DNA from: Nonomuraea polychroma
GTDB taxonomy: Bacteria > Actinomycetota > Actinomycetes > Streptosporangiales > Streptosporangiaceae
Length of the DNA stretch: 64,000 bases
NCBI RefSeq assembly: GCF_004011505.1
Contig: NZ_SAUN01000001.1
Location: 5,228,501 to 5,292,500 of the forward strand
Direction: 5' to 3'
In this document: positions 9,286 through 17,884 of the stretch, piece after piece
How the letters are laid out: each line of letters opens with the position of its first letter
How positions within the stretch are numbered: position 1 is the stretch's first letter
Notes under the pieces: model-generated
What the model saw: only the letters and a program-made list of their open reading frames with translations
Database searches by the model: none
Told to the model about the DNA's origin: nothing
Program-made: the position numbers and the translations under genes

Positions 9286-10032
9286 GTGATCAACGCCGAA
9301 GCGTACGACCGCGGCTTCGCCCAGCTGAGCTCCCACACCGTCGGCCCTCTGCTCGAGCGGGCGCACGCCGCCCGCCTGCTCGACGTCGGCTGCGGCACCG
9401 GCGTGGTGACCGCCGCGGCGCTCGCGCTGGGGGCTGAGGTCACCGCCGTGGACGCCGATCCACGCATGCTGGAGCTGACCGCGCGCCGGCACCCCTACGC
9501 CACGATCCGGCAGGCGGCGCTGCCCGATCTGCCGTTCGAGGATGGGGAATTCGACGCCGTGGCGGGAAATTTCGTCATCAACCACGTGCCGGACACGAAT
9601 GAGGCGCTCAGGGAGCTGCACCGGGTGCTGCGCCCGGGCGGGACGATCGCCCTGACGTGGTGGAAGGCCGACGAGATGACGGCCACGAACGTCTTCGCCG
9701 AGGCCATCGAGGCGGCCGGGGTGTCCTACGCGCCGCCGCCCCGCCCGTTCACCGCCAACGACAGTCCGGACCGCTTCGCCGCCCTGCTCGCCACCGCGGG
9801 GTTCGGGGAGGGGGCCGTGGAGGCCGTCCGATGGCGGCACCAGGTGGATCTCGGGGCATGGTGGACGGACATCGTGGAGGCGGGCGGGCCGCGGTTCGCG
9901 GTGATCTCCAGCCAGCCGCCGGAGATCGTCTCGCGCATCAAGGCGCATTACACGCGCCTGGCGGCCCCGTACGAGCGCGACGGCTTCCCGGTGTGCGCTT
10001 ACCTGGCCCACGCCACGCGCAGCCCCGGCTAG
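9286..10032 (+). CDS. Class I SAM-dependent methyltransferase
   Basis: A 248-residue methyltransferase with the SAM-binding glycine motif LLDVGCGTGV at 31-40, an acidic ribose-binding residue in AVDADPRML, and the later motif LHRVLRPGGTIALTWW typical of the UbiE/type 11 group. The substrate cannot be read from sequence. The GTG at 9286 has no ribosome site but sits 6 bases after TACGCT (9274-9279), a possible -10, so the transcript may be leaderless. Transcribed divergently from the deaminase gene. Confidence 0.85.
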   Translation: MINAEAYDRGFAQLSSHTVGPLLERAHAARLLDVGCGTGVVTAAALALGAEVTAVDADPRMLELTARRHPYATIRQAALPDLPFEDGEFDAVAGNFVINHVPDTNEALRELHRVLRPGGTIALTWWKADEMTATNVFAEAIEAAGVSYAPPPRPFTANDSPDRFAALLATAGFGEGAVEAVRWRHQVDLGAWWTDIVEAGGPRFAVISSQPPEIVSRIKAHYTRLAAPYERDGFPVCAYLAHATRSPG

Positions 10033-10212
10033 GGCCGGCTCACAACCGGCTCCCAGCCGTCCGTCCGATTCCCAGCCAACTCCCGTCCAGCGCGTGGCCG
10101 ACCCCAGCCGGCTCCCGTCCAGCCCGCGGCCGAGCGGTCAGCACCACCGCACTCGGCAGCCCACCGCGGTCACCACCGCACTCGCCAGCCGACCGCGTCA
10201 GCACCGCTCCCG
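10033..10212. repeat. Degenerate intergenic direct repeats
   Basis: C-rich gap between the convergent methyltransferase and TetR genes. It contains imperfect tandem copies of a roughly 30-bp unit with the core CACCGCACTCG (near 10145 and 10172) and of CAGCCGGCTCCCGTCCAGC (near 10108). No gene is evident. Confidence 0.5.
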
Positions 10213-10788
10213 TTACCCAGCCGCCCAGGCGGTCACCACCGGCAGCAGCACCCCGTCGACGGACTCCGCGACGAAAGAGTCGCCGAGCGGCGGGCCGTTG
10301 AAGATCATGCGATGCCACACCAGCGCCTCCGCGATCGCGAACAGCCGCGCGGGATCGACGGCCCCCGCCAGCTCTCCCCTCTCGACCGCCTGATCGAGCA
10401 GCGCCTTGACGTCGCCGAGGTCCTTGGCCTGCATGTGCGTACGCAGCGTGCGCGCCAGCTCCTGGTTGGACACCAGCGTCGAGGACAGCCCGATGACCAG
10501 CGTGTGCTTGCGCTCCACCGCCTGGCACAGGCTGCGGAAGATGGCGGCCAGATCGCCGCGGAGCGAGCCGGTGTCCTGCCCGAGCGGCACCTCCATGTCG
10601 AAGCGCCGGCAGATGACGTCCACGACCAGCTCGGGCTTGCCCGCCCAGCGCCGGTAGATGGTGGCCTTGCTGGCCTTGGCCCGCTTGGCGATCTGGTCGA
10701 CCGTCATGCGGTCGTAGCCGACCTCCGACAGCAGCTCCATCGTGGCGTCGAGGATGGCCCTGTCACGCTCGGGGTCGAGTGGAGCCAC
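10213..10788 (-). CDS. TetR family transcriptional regulator
   Basis: A 191-residue repressor-type protein. The N-terminal helix-turn-helix is clear (MTVDQIAKRAKASKATIYRRW); the C-terminal ligand domain is generic. The GTG at 10788 is chosen because GAAGGA lies 7 bases upstream; a GTG two codons earlier is too close to that site. It follows the SDR gene by 12 bp on the same strand, and a perfect palindrome sits in front of that gene, so it most likely represses its own operon. Confidence 0.9.
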   Translation of the reverse strand: MAPLDPERDRAILDATMELLSEVGYDRMTVDQIAKRAKASKATIYRRWAGKPELVVDVICRRFDMEVPLGQDTGSLRGDLAAIFRSLCQAVERKHTLVIGLSSTLVSNQELARTLRTHMQAKDLGDVKALLDQAVERGELAGAVDPARLFAIAEALVWHRMIFNGPPLGDSFVAESVDGVLLPVVTAWAAG

Positions 10789-10800
10789 GTACACGTCCTT

Positions 10801-11670
10801 CTAGCTGTAGGCGATCTCCTTGAATCGTACGCCCGTCAGCTCGGTGGACACGTCCCACAGCCGCCTGGCGAGCTCCTCTGACCTGGCGCTCTCGGACGGC
10901 GTGAGGATCTTGAGCTTGGGGCCGACGAACTCGCCGCCGCGGATGGCGGGCGAGGTGGCGGCGTACAGCGAGGGGTGCGCGCCCTTCTCGGGCGACTTGA
11001 ACAACAGACCGAAGAGGGGCTGTAGTGGCCCTAGCTTGACGATGTTCGTGGCGGTGGTGCCCGGGTGGCTGGCGGCGGAGATCAGGCCAGCTCCGGCCTT
11101 CTCGGCCCGTCTCTGCAGCTCCAGGGTGAAGAGCAGGTTGGCCAGCTTGGACCGCGCGTACGCGCTGAGGCGGCCGTATCCGCGCTCCAGGTCCAGGTTG
11201 TCAAAGTCGAGCCTGCCGACGACGTGCGCGTCGCTGGAGACGGTGACCACCCGCGCGCCCGGCCGGACGAGCAGCTTCGGCAACAGCAACCCCGTGAGGG
11301 CGAAATGCCCCAGGTGGTTGGTGCCGAACTGCATCTCGAAGCCGTCCTTCGTCTCCTGCCTCGAGATCATGCCGATGCCCGCGTTGTTGATCAGCAGGTC
11401 GACGTCGCCGACGCCGGCGGCGAACTCCCGGACGGAGGCCAGGTCCGCCAGGTCGAGGCGGGCGTATTCGACCTGCGCACTGGGCACCTCCCGCCGGATG
11501 GTCTCGACCGCGGCGCCGCCCTTCTCGGCCGAGCGTGCGGCCACGACGACACGTGCGCCGTGCCGGGCCAGCTCGAGCGCGGTGGGCAGGCCGATGCCGC
11601 TGTTGGCGCCGGTCACGACGGCGCTCTTGCCGGTCAGGTCCGGGATGGAGGCAGGGGTCCACGAAGTCAT
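10801..11670 (-). CDS. Short-chain dehydrogenase/reductase
   Basis: A 289-residue NAD(P)-dependent oxidoreductase of the retinol-dehydrogenase-like SDR type. It has TGANSGIG at 20-27, NNAG in the middle and the catalytic pair YARSK. The start at 11670 follows GGAG with 5-base spacing; a GTG at 11676 is the alternative. First gene of a two-gene operon with the TetR gene. The natural substrate is unknown; such regulator pairs often respond to small lipophilic compounds. Confidence 0.9.
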   Translation of the reverse strand: MTSWTPASIPDLTGKSAVVTGANSGIGLPTALELARHGARVVVAARSAEKGGAAVETIRREVPSAQVEYARLDLADLASVREFAAGVGDVDLLINNAGIGMISRQETKDGFEMQFGTNHLGHFALTGLLLPKLLVRPGARVVTVSSDAHVVGRLDFDNLDLERGYGRLSAYARSKLANLLFTLELQRRAEKAGAGLISAASHPGTTATNIVKLGPLQPLFGLLFKSPEKGAHPSLYAATSPAIRGGEFVGPKLKILTPSESARSEELARRLWDVSTELTGVRFKEIAYS

Positions 11671-11689
11671 CGCCACTCCGATTCAGAGA

Positions 11690-11710
11690 TGTACGAAACC
11701 GTTTCGTACA
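11690..11710. promoter_or_regulatory. 21-bp palindromic TetR-type operator
   Basis: Perfect inverted repeat with half-site TGTACGAAAC (11690-11699), a central C, and its reverse complement (11701-11710). It lies 20 bases upstream of the SDR start, just downstream of -10-like hexamers on the minus strand (TAGGCT/TATGGT near 11711-11720). A bound repressor here would block transcription of the SDR-TetR operon. Confidence 0.75.
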
Positions 11711-11717
11711 CCATAGC

Positions 11718-12482
11718 CTAACGATCGATCCGCTGCCGCGCGTGCCGCTCCTCGCGCCGCGTCACCTCGAGCCGCTTCCTGCTGTCGTCGAGCTCTTTGC
11801 GTGCCTCGGCCAGCATCCGCTCCAGGGTGGCCACCTTCTCGGCACGCTCGTCGTACTCCCTGGTCGCGGCCTCCAGCGCGGCCTGCCACTCCCGGTGCGC
11901 CGCCTCGGCCTCCTGCCGCTCCCTGGCCTTCCTGGCCTCCGCCTCGGCACGCTCCCTGGCCTGGTCCGCCTCCTCCTCGGGAGTGGGCTTCTTCCTCCTG
12001 GCGGGCTGCCGGCGAAGGATGGGGGCGGGCGCGAAGCCGCTGTAGCTGAGCGGCTTGGCCAGCCGGCCGCGGCGCACCTGATCGGCCGCGCCGGCGTCGA
12101 CGACGGCGGCGTCCAGGGTCTGGTCGACCTCCGTGGCCGCCGCCGCCGAGAGGTCGCCGTCCTGCCTGATGAGCCTGCTCAGCCTGCCGGTGACCGCGTT
12201 GCGGCGCTGGGTCAGCTCGGCGAGGGCGTCGGCGTCCTGCTCCTGCCAGGCCGCGCGCAGCCGCTCCCCCACCTCGAGCAGCTCGGCCAGCTCCTCCGGG
12301 TGCTCGCGGGCGGCCCTGTTCACGGCCCAGGCGGACACCGTGGGCTTGCGGAGTTTCGCGATGTCGCGCGAGAGCCGTACGTCACCCGCGTCCTTGGCCG
12401 CGCGGGCCTCGGCCTCGCGGGCGGCGGTGAACTCCGGCGGCGGGAGCGCGTAAAGGCGGTCGGCCACCTCGTCAAGATCCAC
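11718..12482 (-). CDS. Conserved coiled-coil protein of unknown function
   Basis: A 254-residue charged protein beginning VDLDEVADRLYALPP. The first half has a conserved-looking motif LRKPTVSAWAVNRAAR. The second half, after SYSGFAPAP, is a long Arg/Glu/Ala coiled coil, which fits a structural or nucleic-acid-associated role, but I do not recognise a function. The start is uncertain: GTG at 12482 fits the family-like N-terminus, while ATG at 12521 would add 13 residues. Divergent from the Clp N-domain gene, only 34-73 bp away depending on start. Confidence 0.7.
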   Translation of the reverse strand: MDLDEVADRLYALPPPEFTAAREAEARAAKDAGDVRLSRDIAKLRKPTVSAWAVNRAAREHPEELAELLEVGERLRAAWQEQDADALAELTQRRNAVTGRLSRLIRQDGDLSAAAATEVDQTLDAAVVDAGAADQVRRGRLAKPLSYSGFAPAPILRRQPARRKKPTPEEEADQARERAEAEARKARERQEAEAAHREWQAALEAATREYDERAEKVATLERMLAEARKELDDSRKRLEVTRREERHARQRIDR

Positions 12483-12554
12483 ACAGGACAAGTACCCCAC
12501 ATGGCCGGGTTTGTAGCGCATAGTGGAGACAGCCCCAGTCGAATGGAGGCCCCC

Positions 12555-13154
12555 GTGTTCGAACGTTTCACCGACCGCGCGCGCAGGGTCGTCGTCCTCG
12601 CTCAGGAGGAGGCGCGGATGATGAACCACGGATACATCGGCACGGAACACATCCTGCTCGGCCTCATCCACGAGGGCGAGGGGCTGGCCGCCCTGGTGCT
12701 CGACGGCTGCGGTGTGGAGCTGGAGCACGTACGCGCCTTCGTCGAGCGCGAGACCGGCCACGACGGCAAGCCGCCGAGCGGGCACATCCCGTTCACGCCC
12801 CGGGCCAAGAAGGTCCTGGAGCTGTCGCTGCGCGAGGCGCTCCAGCTGCGCCACAACTACATCGGCACCGAGCACATCCTGCTCGGGCTGATCAGGGAGG
12901 GCGAGGGGCTGGCCGCGCAGGCGCTCGCGGACGCCGGCGCGGACCTGGCCGACGTACGGCAGCGCCTGCTCGACCGCGCCGGCCGCGGCTCCAAGGAACG
13001 CCCGAGCGAGATGTTCTTGGCCGGCGGATCCATGCTGAGCGAGCGGCTCACGCGGATCGAGGAGAGCCTGGAGCGCATCGAGCGCCATCTGGGCATCCAG
13101 CCGCCCGCGAAGGCGAAGGAGCCCGAGGACGGGCGGGAGGAGGGCCTAGGCTGA
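12555..13154 (+). CDS. Stand-alone Clp N-terminal domain protein
   Basis: A 199-residue protein with two Clp N-repeats: FERFTDRARRVVVLAQEEAR with HGYIGTEHILLGLI, and HNYIGTEHILLGLI again near residue 100. This equals the N-terminal domain of ClpC, which binds substrates or adaptors, but there is no AAA+ module. The tail carries a short coiled coil (LTRIEESLERIERHL). The GTG at 12555 follows GGAGG by 5 bases. Presumably it modulates ClpC or captures clients; that is inference. The end overlaps the convergent ACT-GNAT gene by 9 bp. Confidence 0.88.
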   Translation: MFERFTDRARRVVVLAQEEARMMNHGYIGTEHILLGLIHEGEGLAALVLDGCGVELEHVRAFVERETGHDGKPPSGHIPFTPRAKKVLELSLREALQLRHNYIGTEHILLGLIREGEGLAAQALADAGADLADVRQRLLDRAGRGSKERPSEMFLAGGSMLSERLTRIEESLERIERHLGIQPPAKAKEPEDGREEGLG

Positions 13155-14180
13155 GGCCATCGCGCCGACCGGCAGCCTGGCCTCCACCACGCCGGGGTCC
13201 TCGGTGTAGCCGAGGGTGGCGCCCAGGGAGATCAGCAGCCTGCGCATCCTGGCGTTGTCGGACAACATGGTCGCCCTGACCTCGGCGTACCCGAGATCGC
13301 GCGCGGCCCGCACGAGCATCCTGGCCATGGCCGTGCCCAGGCCGAGCCCCTGCCAGCGGTCCTCGACCAGGAACGCCATCTCGGCGATGCCCGGGTCCGG
13401 CGTGAACATCAGATTGGCCATCGCCACGACCTGGCCGTCGTGCCCGGCGACGAGCGAATATCCCCTGCTCTTGTCGCACAGCCGGTCGAACATGCGGGCC
13501 GGCAGCGCGGGCATCGAGGTGAAGTAGCGGAACCTGCGCGACTCCGGCGAGCACCTGTCGTGCAGGTCGCGCACGGCCTCACGGTAGATCGAGGTGAGCG
13601 GGCGGACCGTGACCTCGGCGCCGTCGCCGAGCTTGACCGCGCGCTCGGCGCCGCTCTGCTCGACGGCCGGCTGGGCCAGCCTGGCGAAGGCGGCGGCCCT
13701 GGCGGCCTCGGTCAGCGTGAACGGCAGGTCGGCGCGGCGCAGGCGGACCGCACGCCGGGCGGCCACGGGCACGACGAGCTGGGTCGGGTCGGGGAGATCA
13801 CTCACCGCTTCACCATAGATCCACCGGGCGTCGTCCGCGCGCAGCAGCTCGGCCAGCAGCTCGGGCAGCCGCCACGGCATCGAGCGCAGCCGGGAGGCCA
13901 GCAGCAGGGCCCGGGTGGGCTCGTCGGTCAGTTCGTGGGCGGTGGCGGGCACCACCTGGACGCGGCGGCCGCCGGCCGCCTCCAGGGCCTCACGCACGGT
14001 CTCCGGGGTGGCGGGGATGTCGGCGACGAACTCGTCAACGGTTCCGTCGGTGTCGGACTGCACGCTCAAGCCGAGGATGTTGCCGCCCCTCTCGGCCAGG
14101 GCCGAGGCGAGGGAGGCCAGCCGCCCGGGCCGTTCGTCCACCGTGGTGCGGATGCGCAAGAATCCCATGTCCATCAGCAT
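13146..14180 (-). CDS. ACT-GNAT protein acetyltransferase
   Basis: A 344-residue protein. The N-terminal ACT domain (FLRIRTTVDERPGRLASLAS, residues about 5-80) is joined to a C-terminal GNAT domain with the acetyl-CoA loop DRWQGLGLGTAMARML. Actinomycete enzymes of this fusion type are known as lysine acetyltransferases controlled by amino acids that bind the ACT part, with acetyl-CoA synthetase among reported targets. The target here is not shown. The linker region (residues 90-200) is long. The start could be 14180, 14174 or 14168; no strong ribosome site distinguishes them. Confidence 0.85.
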   Translation of the reverse strand: MLMDMGFLRIRTTVDERPGRLASLASALAERGGNILGLSVQSDTDGTVDEFVADIPATPETVREALEAAGGRRVQVVPATAHELTDEPTRALLLASRLRSMPWRLPELLAELLRADDARWIYGEAVSDLPDPTQLVVPVAARRAVRLRRADLPFTLTEAARAAAFARLAQPAVEQSGAERAVKLGDGAEVTVRPLTSIYREAVRDLHDRCSPESRRFRYFTSMPALPARMFDRLCDKSRGYSLVAGHDGQVVAMANLMFTPDPGIAEMAFLVEDRWQGLGLGTAMARMLVRAARDLGYAEVRATMLSDNARMRRLLISLGATLGYTEDPGVVEARLPVGAMASA

Positions 14181-14235
14181 GCCGGGGAGCTGTTACGCCT
14201 CCGCTAACGACGTGTTTCATTGGGAATGAACCTGT

Positions 14236-14400
14236 ATATCCGGATATTGCCCGGCGGAGGCCGACGCGCCGAGCGAACGGGGCCCGGAGCGCGCATGCGG
14301 CCGAGCACGGCGGCTGCCGCGCCTCCGCGACTGCGCGCCCCGTACCGCATCGATCACGAATTTCGTTGTGAGATGCGCTGCTGTGTCCGGATATAGCAGG
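14236..14400. promoter_or_regulatory. Paired TCCGGATATNGC elements in a divergent promoter region
   Basis: The 12-mer TCCGGATATNGC occurs at 14239-14250 and again at 14386-14397. The first copy overlaps a perfect palindrome (ATATCCGGATAT, 14236-14247). They flank the 230-bp region between the divergent ACT-GNAT and oxidoreductase genes; the second copy ends 13 bases before the oxidoreductase start. Likely regulator sites; the regulator is unknown. Confidence 0.4.
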
Positions 14401-14410
14401 ATACGGGGGC

Positions 14411-15787
14411 ATGAGCGTGCGTGTTCCCTTGTCGCCAGAGTTCGTCAACGGCGACGTGTCCTTCTGGTACCGGTCCGACGGCGTGCCGGCCCCTGGCCCC
14501 CGGCTCAACGGCGACCTGGAGGCCGACGTGGCGATCGTCGGCGCCGGCTACACGGGCCTGTGGACCGCGTACTACCTCAAACGCGCCCGCCCGTCCCTGC
14601 GTGTCGTCCTGCTGGAGCAGGAGTTCGCCGGATTCGGCGCCTCCGGCCGCAACGGCGGCTGGCTGACCGGCGACCTGGCCGGATCGCACGAGCGCTACGG
14701 CACGGGCGCGCGGCGCCTGCAGCGCGAGATGTACGCCTCGATCGACGAGGTCATCGCGGTCTGCGAGACGGAGTCCATCGACTGCGACCTCGTCAAGGGC
14801 GGCGTGGTGAACGTCGCCCGCACCCCCGCCCAGGCCGCCAGGCTGCGTGAGGTGGTCGAGGCGGCCCGCGCGTGGGGCATCGAGGAGGCGGACCTGCGGC
14901 TGACGGGCCCGGAGGAGCACGTACGGGTGGCCGGGGCGCTGGCCGCCTCCTGGAGCCCCCACTGCGCCCGGATCCAGCCCGCCAAGCTGGCCCAGGGCCT
15001 GGCCAGGGTCGTACGCGACCTCGGCGTGCCCGTCTACGAGCGCACCCCGGTCACGGAGATCGCCCCGCACCGGGCGGTCACCCCGTACGGCACCGTGACG
15101 GCCGGGCACGTCATCCGCGCCACGGAGGGCTTCACCGCCCGCCTGCGCGGCCTGCGCCGCCAGTGGCTGCCCATGAACAGCTCCATGATCGTCACCGAGC
15201 CCCTGCCGCCGTCGTTCTGGGACGAGGTCGGCTGGCGCGGCGCCGAGCTGCTCGGTGACATGGCGCACTACTACATGTACGCCCAGCGCACCGCCGACGA
15301 CCGCATCGCCTTCGGCGGCCGCGGCCGGCCCTACCTGTACGGCTCCCGCATCGACACCCGCGGCCGCACCCACGAATGGACCGTTGAGGCGCTCTGGCAG
15401 CTGCTCACCGAGTTCTTCCCCGCCGCCCGGTCCTCGTCGATCGCGCACGCCTGGTCGGGCGTGCTCGGCGTGCCGCGCGACTGGTGCTCGACCGTCCACG
15501 TGGACCCCGCCACGGGCCTGGGCTGGGCGGGCGGCTACACCGGCCACGGCGTCACCACGACGAACCTGGCCGGCCGCACGCTGCGCGACCTGATCCTGGG
15601 CGAGGAGACGGAGCTGACGTCGCTGCCGTGGGTGGGCAGGAAGGTGCGCCCGTGGGAGCCGGAGCCGCTGCGCTGGCTCGGCGTGCACACGATGTACCGC
15701 CTGTACCGGGTGGCGGACCACCGCGAGCGCGCCATGCCCCGCACCTCGGCCCTGGCCCGTTTCGCCGACCTCATCACCGGTCACTGA
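14411..15787 (+). CDS. FAD-dependent amino-group oxidoreductase (DAO family)
   Basis: A 458-residue flavoenzyme with the FAD-binding motif AIVGAGYTGL at 41-50 and GASGRNGGW, the pattern of the glycine/D-amino-acid oxidase and gamma-glutamylputrescine oxidase branch. The C-terminus has WAGGYTGHGVTTTNLAGR, the second FAD contact. It would oxidise a C-N bond of an amine or amino acid; the exact substrate is unknown. It forms an operon with the amidohydrolase 20 bp downstream, which suggests a catabolic pathway for an N-containing compound. Confidence 0.87.
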   Translation: MSVRVPLSPEFVNGDVSFWYRSDGVPAPGPRLNGDLEADVAIVGAGYTGLWTAYYLKRARPSLRVVLLEQEFAGFGASGRNGGWLTGDLAGSHERYGTGARRLQREMYASIDEVIAVCETESIDCDLVKGGVVNVARTPAQAARLREVVEAARAWGIEEADLRLTGPEEHVRVAGALAASWSPHCARIQPAKLAQGLARVVRDLGVPVYERTPVTEIAPHRAVTPYGTVTAGHVIRATEGFTARLRGLRRQWLPMNSSMIVTEPLPPSFWDEVGWRGAELLGDMAHYYMYAQRTADDRIAFGGRGRPYLYGSRIDTRGRTHEWTVEALWQLLTEFFPAARSSSIAHAWSGVLGVPRDWCSTVHVDPATGLGWAGGYTGHGVTTTNLAGRTLRDLILGEETELTSLPWVGRKVRPWEPEPLRWLGVHTMYRLYRVADHRERAMPRTSALARFADLITGH

Positions 15788-15807
15788 TCCGCTAAAAGGA
15801 GATCTTG

Positions 15808-17412
15808 ATGGACATCCTCTTCCGAGGAGGCCGCGTCTTCACGCCGGAAGGCGTCCTGGAGGCGGCCGTGCTGGTGAGCGGCGGAGTGATCGCCGCCGTG
15901 GGGCCCGAGGGCGAGCTGGCCCGCCAGGCGCCGTCCCATGAGACGGTGGATCTGGCCGGCGGCCTGCTGACGCCGGGCTTCACGGACGCGCACCTGCACC
16001 CGGTGCAGGCGGGCCTGGAACGGGCGAAGTGCGATTTGTCCGAGATTTTCGGCCTAGACGCATACATAGCCAAGATCGCTGACTATGCCGCCAAAAATCC
16101 TGATAAGGCGTGGATTGATGGCGGCGGCTGGGACATGTCGGCGTTCCCGAACGGCCTTCCCCACCGCGACCACCTCGATTTCCTCGACCGCCCGGCCTAC
16201 CTGATCCAGCGTGACCACCACGCCGCCTGGGTCAACACCCGCGCCCTCGACCTGGCCGGGATCACGAAGGACACCCCCGACCCGGCGGACGGCCGCATCG
16301 AGCGCGACCCCGACGGCACGCCCACCGGCGTGCTCCACGAGGGCGCGATGGACCTGGTCGGCCTGCTCACCCCGCGCCCGGCCCCCCAGGACCTGCAGGA
16401 CGCGCTGGCGGACGCGCAGCGGCATCTGTTCTCGCTGGGCATCACAGGCTGGCAGGACGCCATCGTGGGCTCGTACGCGGGCTCCGGCGACCAACTGCCC
16501 ACCTACCTGTCCGCGGCCCGCTCAGGGCTGCTCAGGGCGCGTGTGGTGGGCGCTCTGTGGTGGGACAGGACGCGGGGCCTGGACCAGATCGGCGACCTGG
16601 TCGAGCGCCGGGCCGCCGCCGAGGGCCTCGACCGTTTCCGGGCCACCTCGGTCAAGATCATGCAGGACGGCATCACGGAGAACTTCACGGCCGCCACGCT
16701 GGAGCCGTACTGCCTGTGCGGGGGCACGGGCCTGTCGTACGTGGACCCGTACAAGCTCAAGGAGTATGTCGCCGAGCTGGACAGGCGCGGCTTCCAGGTG
16801 CACTTCCACGCCATCGGCGAGAGGGCCGTGCGCGAGGCCCTGGACAGCTTCGAGGGCACGAACCCCGCCAACCGGCACCACATCGCCCACCTGCAGATCA
16901 TCGAGCCCTCGGACGTGCCGCGCTTCGCCGCCCTGGGCGTCACGGCCAACCTGCAGCCCCTGTGGGCCACCCACCACGCCCAGATGGACGAGCTGACGCT
17001 GCCGTACCTGGGTGAGCCGCGCTCGTCGTGGCAGTACCCGTTCAAGGACCTGCTCGACCACGGCACGCGCTTCTGCGCCGGCAGCGACTGGCCGGTCTCG
17101 GACGCCGACCCCCTGCAGGGCATGCACGTGGCCGTGAACCGCACCGAGCCGGGCGGCTCGCTCCACGCCGGCTACCCGACGGCGCAGACGCCGTTCCTGC
17201 CCGGACAGCGCATCGACCTGGCCACCGCCATGGCCGCCTACACCTCCGGCTCCGCCTGGATCAACCGCTCCCCCGCCGGTGCGATCGAGCGCGGCCGCCC
17301 GGCTGACCTGGTGGTCCTGGACCGCGACCCGTTCGCGCTGCCGCCACGGGAGATCTGGACGACGCGGGTGCGCATGACGTTCGTGGACGGCGAGCCGGTC
17401 TTCGACCGATGA
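15808..17412 (+). CDS. YtcJ-like metal-dependent amidohydrolase
   Basis: A 534-residue amidohydrolase 3 family protein. The metal-binding motif HLH is at 62-64 (PGFTDAHLHP), with later ligands in HFHAIGERA, HHIAHLQ and GSDWPVSD. Family members hydrolyse amide or formamide bonds. The ATG at 15808 follows AAAAGGAGA by 5 bases. Second gene of the oxidoreductase operon; a strong hairpin follows the stop. Confidence 0.88.
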   Translation: MDILFRGGRVFTPEGVLEAAVLVSGGVIAAVGPEGELARQAPSHETVDLAGGLLTPGFTDAHLHPVQAGLERAKCDLSEIFGLDAYIAKIADYAAKNPDKAWIDGGGWDMSAFPNGLPHRDHLDFLDRPAYLIQRDHHAAWVNTRALDLAGITKDTPDPADGRIERDPDGTPTGVLHEGAMDLVGLLTPRPAPQDLQDALADAQRHLFSLGITGWQDAIVGSYAGSGDQLPTYLSAARSGLLRARVVGALWWDRTRGLDQIGDLVERRAAAEGLDRFRATSVKIMQDGITENFTAATLEPYCLCGGTGLSYVDPYKLKEYVAELDRRGFQVHFHAIGERAVREALDSFEGTNPANRHHIAHLQIIEPSDVPRFAALGVTANLQPLWATHHAQMDELTLPYLGEPRSSWQYPFKDLLDHGTRFCAGSDWPVSDADPLQGMHVAVNRTEPGGSLHAGYPTAQTPFLPGQRIDLATAMAAYTSGSAWINRSPAGAIERGRPADLVVLDRDPFALPPREIWTTRVRMTFVDGEPVFDR

Positions 17413-17414
17413 GA

Positions 17415-17459
17415 AACGGCGAAGGGCCCCGGGACACTCTCCCGGGGCCCTTCGCCGTT
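17415..17459. terminator. Bidirectional hairpin terminator
   Basis: Perfect 19-bp stem (17415-17433 pairing with 17441-17459) around the 7-nt loop ACACTCT, beginning 3 bases after the amidohydrolase stop and ending 7 bases before the convergent rbpA stop. It should end transcription from both sides. Confidence 0.9.
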
Positions 17460-17465
17460 ACCCGA

Positions 17466-17810
17466 CTACCAGGGGGACTTGTTGGCGCGCAGGCGCTCCA
17501 GTGCCTCCTCGAGGATCGCCTTGCCGTCCTTGTCGCTCCTGCGCTCCTTCACGTACGCAAGGTGCGTCTTGTACGGCTCGTTCTTCGGCGGGGCAGGCGG
17601 GGCCTCCTCGTCCTGTCCGGCTGGGAGGCCGCAACGTGGGCAGTCCCACAGCTCGGGGACCGCCGCGTCACTGGCGAAACTGGGGCGCGTCTCGTGCATG
17701 TTGGCGCACCAGAACGAGACCCGCACTCGCGGAGCCGCCTCGCCACGCTCGGCCTCCCCCATAGGGCCGGCGCCGACTCGGCTGCCACGGATCGCGTTGC
17801 CACTACCCAC
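17466..17810 (-). CDS. rbpA: RNA polymerase-binding protein RbpA
   Basis: Actinobacterial transcription factor that binds the principal sigma factor and RNA polymerase and stabilises the open complex. The 114-residue protein starts with the conserved basic N-terminus (GNAIRGSRVGAGPMGEAERGE), has the zinc-knuckle-like core with C35, H39, C57 and C60, and ends in the sigma-interacting helix (RSDKDGKAILEEALERLR). GTG at 17810 follows GAGGAG. I looked for a sigma-R type promoter upstream, as in Streptomyces, and did not see one. Confidence 0.97.
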   Translation of the reverse strand: MGSGNAIRGSRVGAGPMGEAERGEAAPRVRVSFWCANMHETRPSFASDAAVPELWDCPRCGLPAGQDEEAPPAPPKNEPYKTHLAYVKERRSDKDGKAILEEALERLRANKSPW

Positions 17811-17884
17811 GGATGAACTCCTCGCTCGATCGCCCCGCGCAGGAACACGGGGGGAGAATCACTGTCACGCGTTAACTTTGTTGC

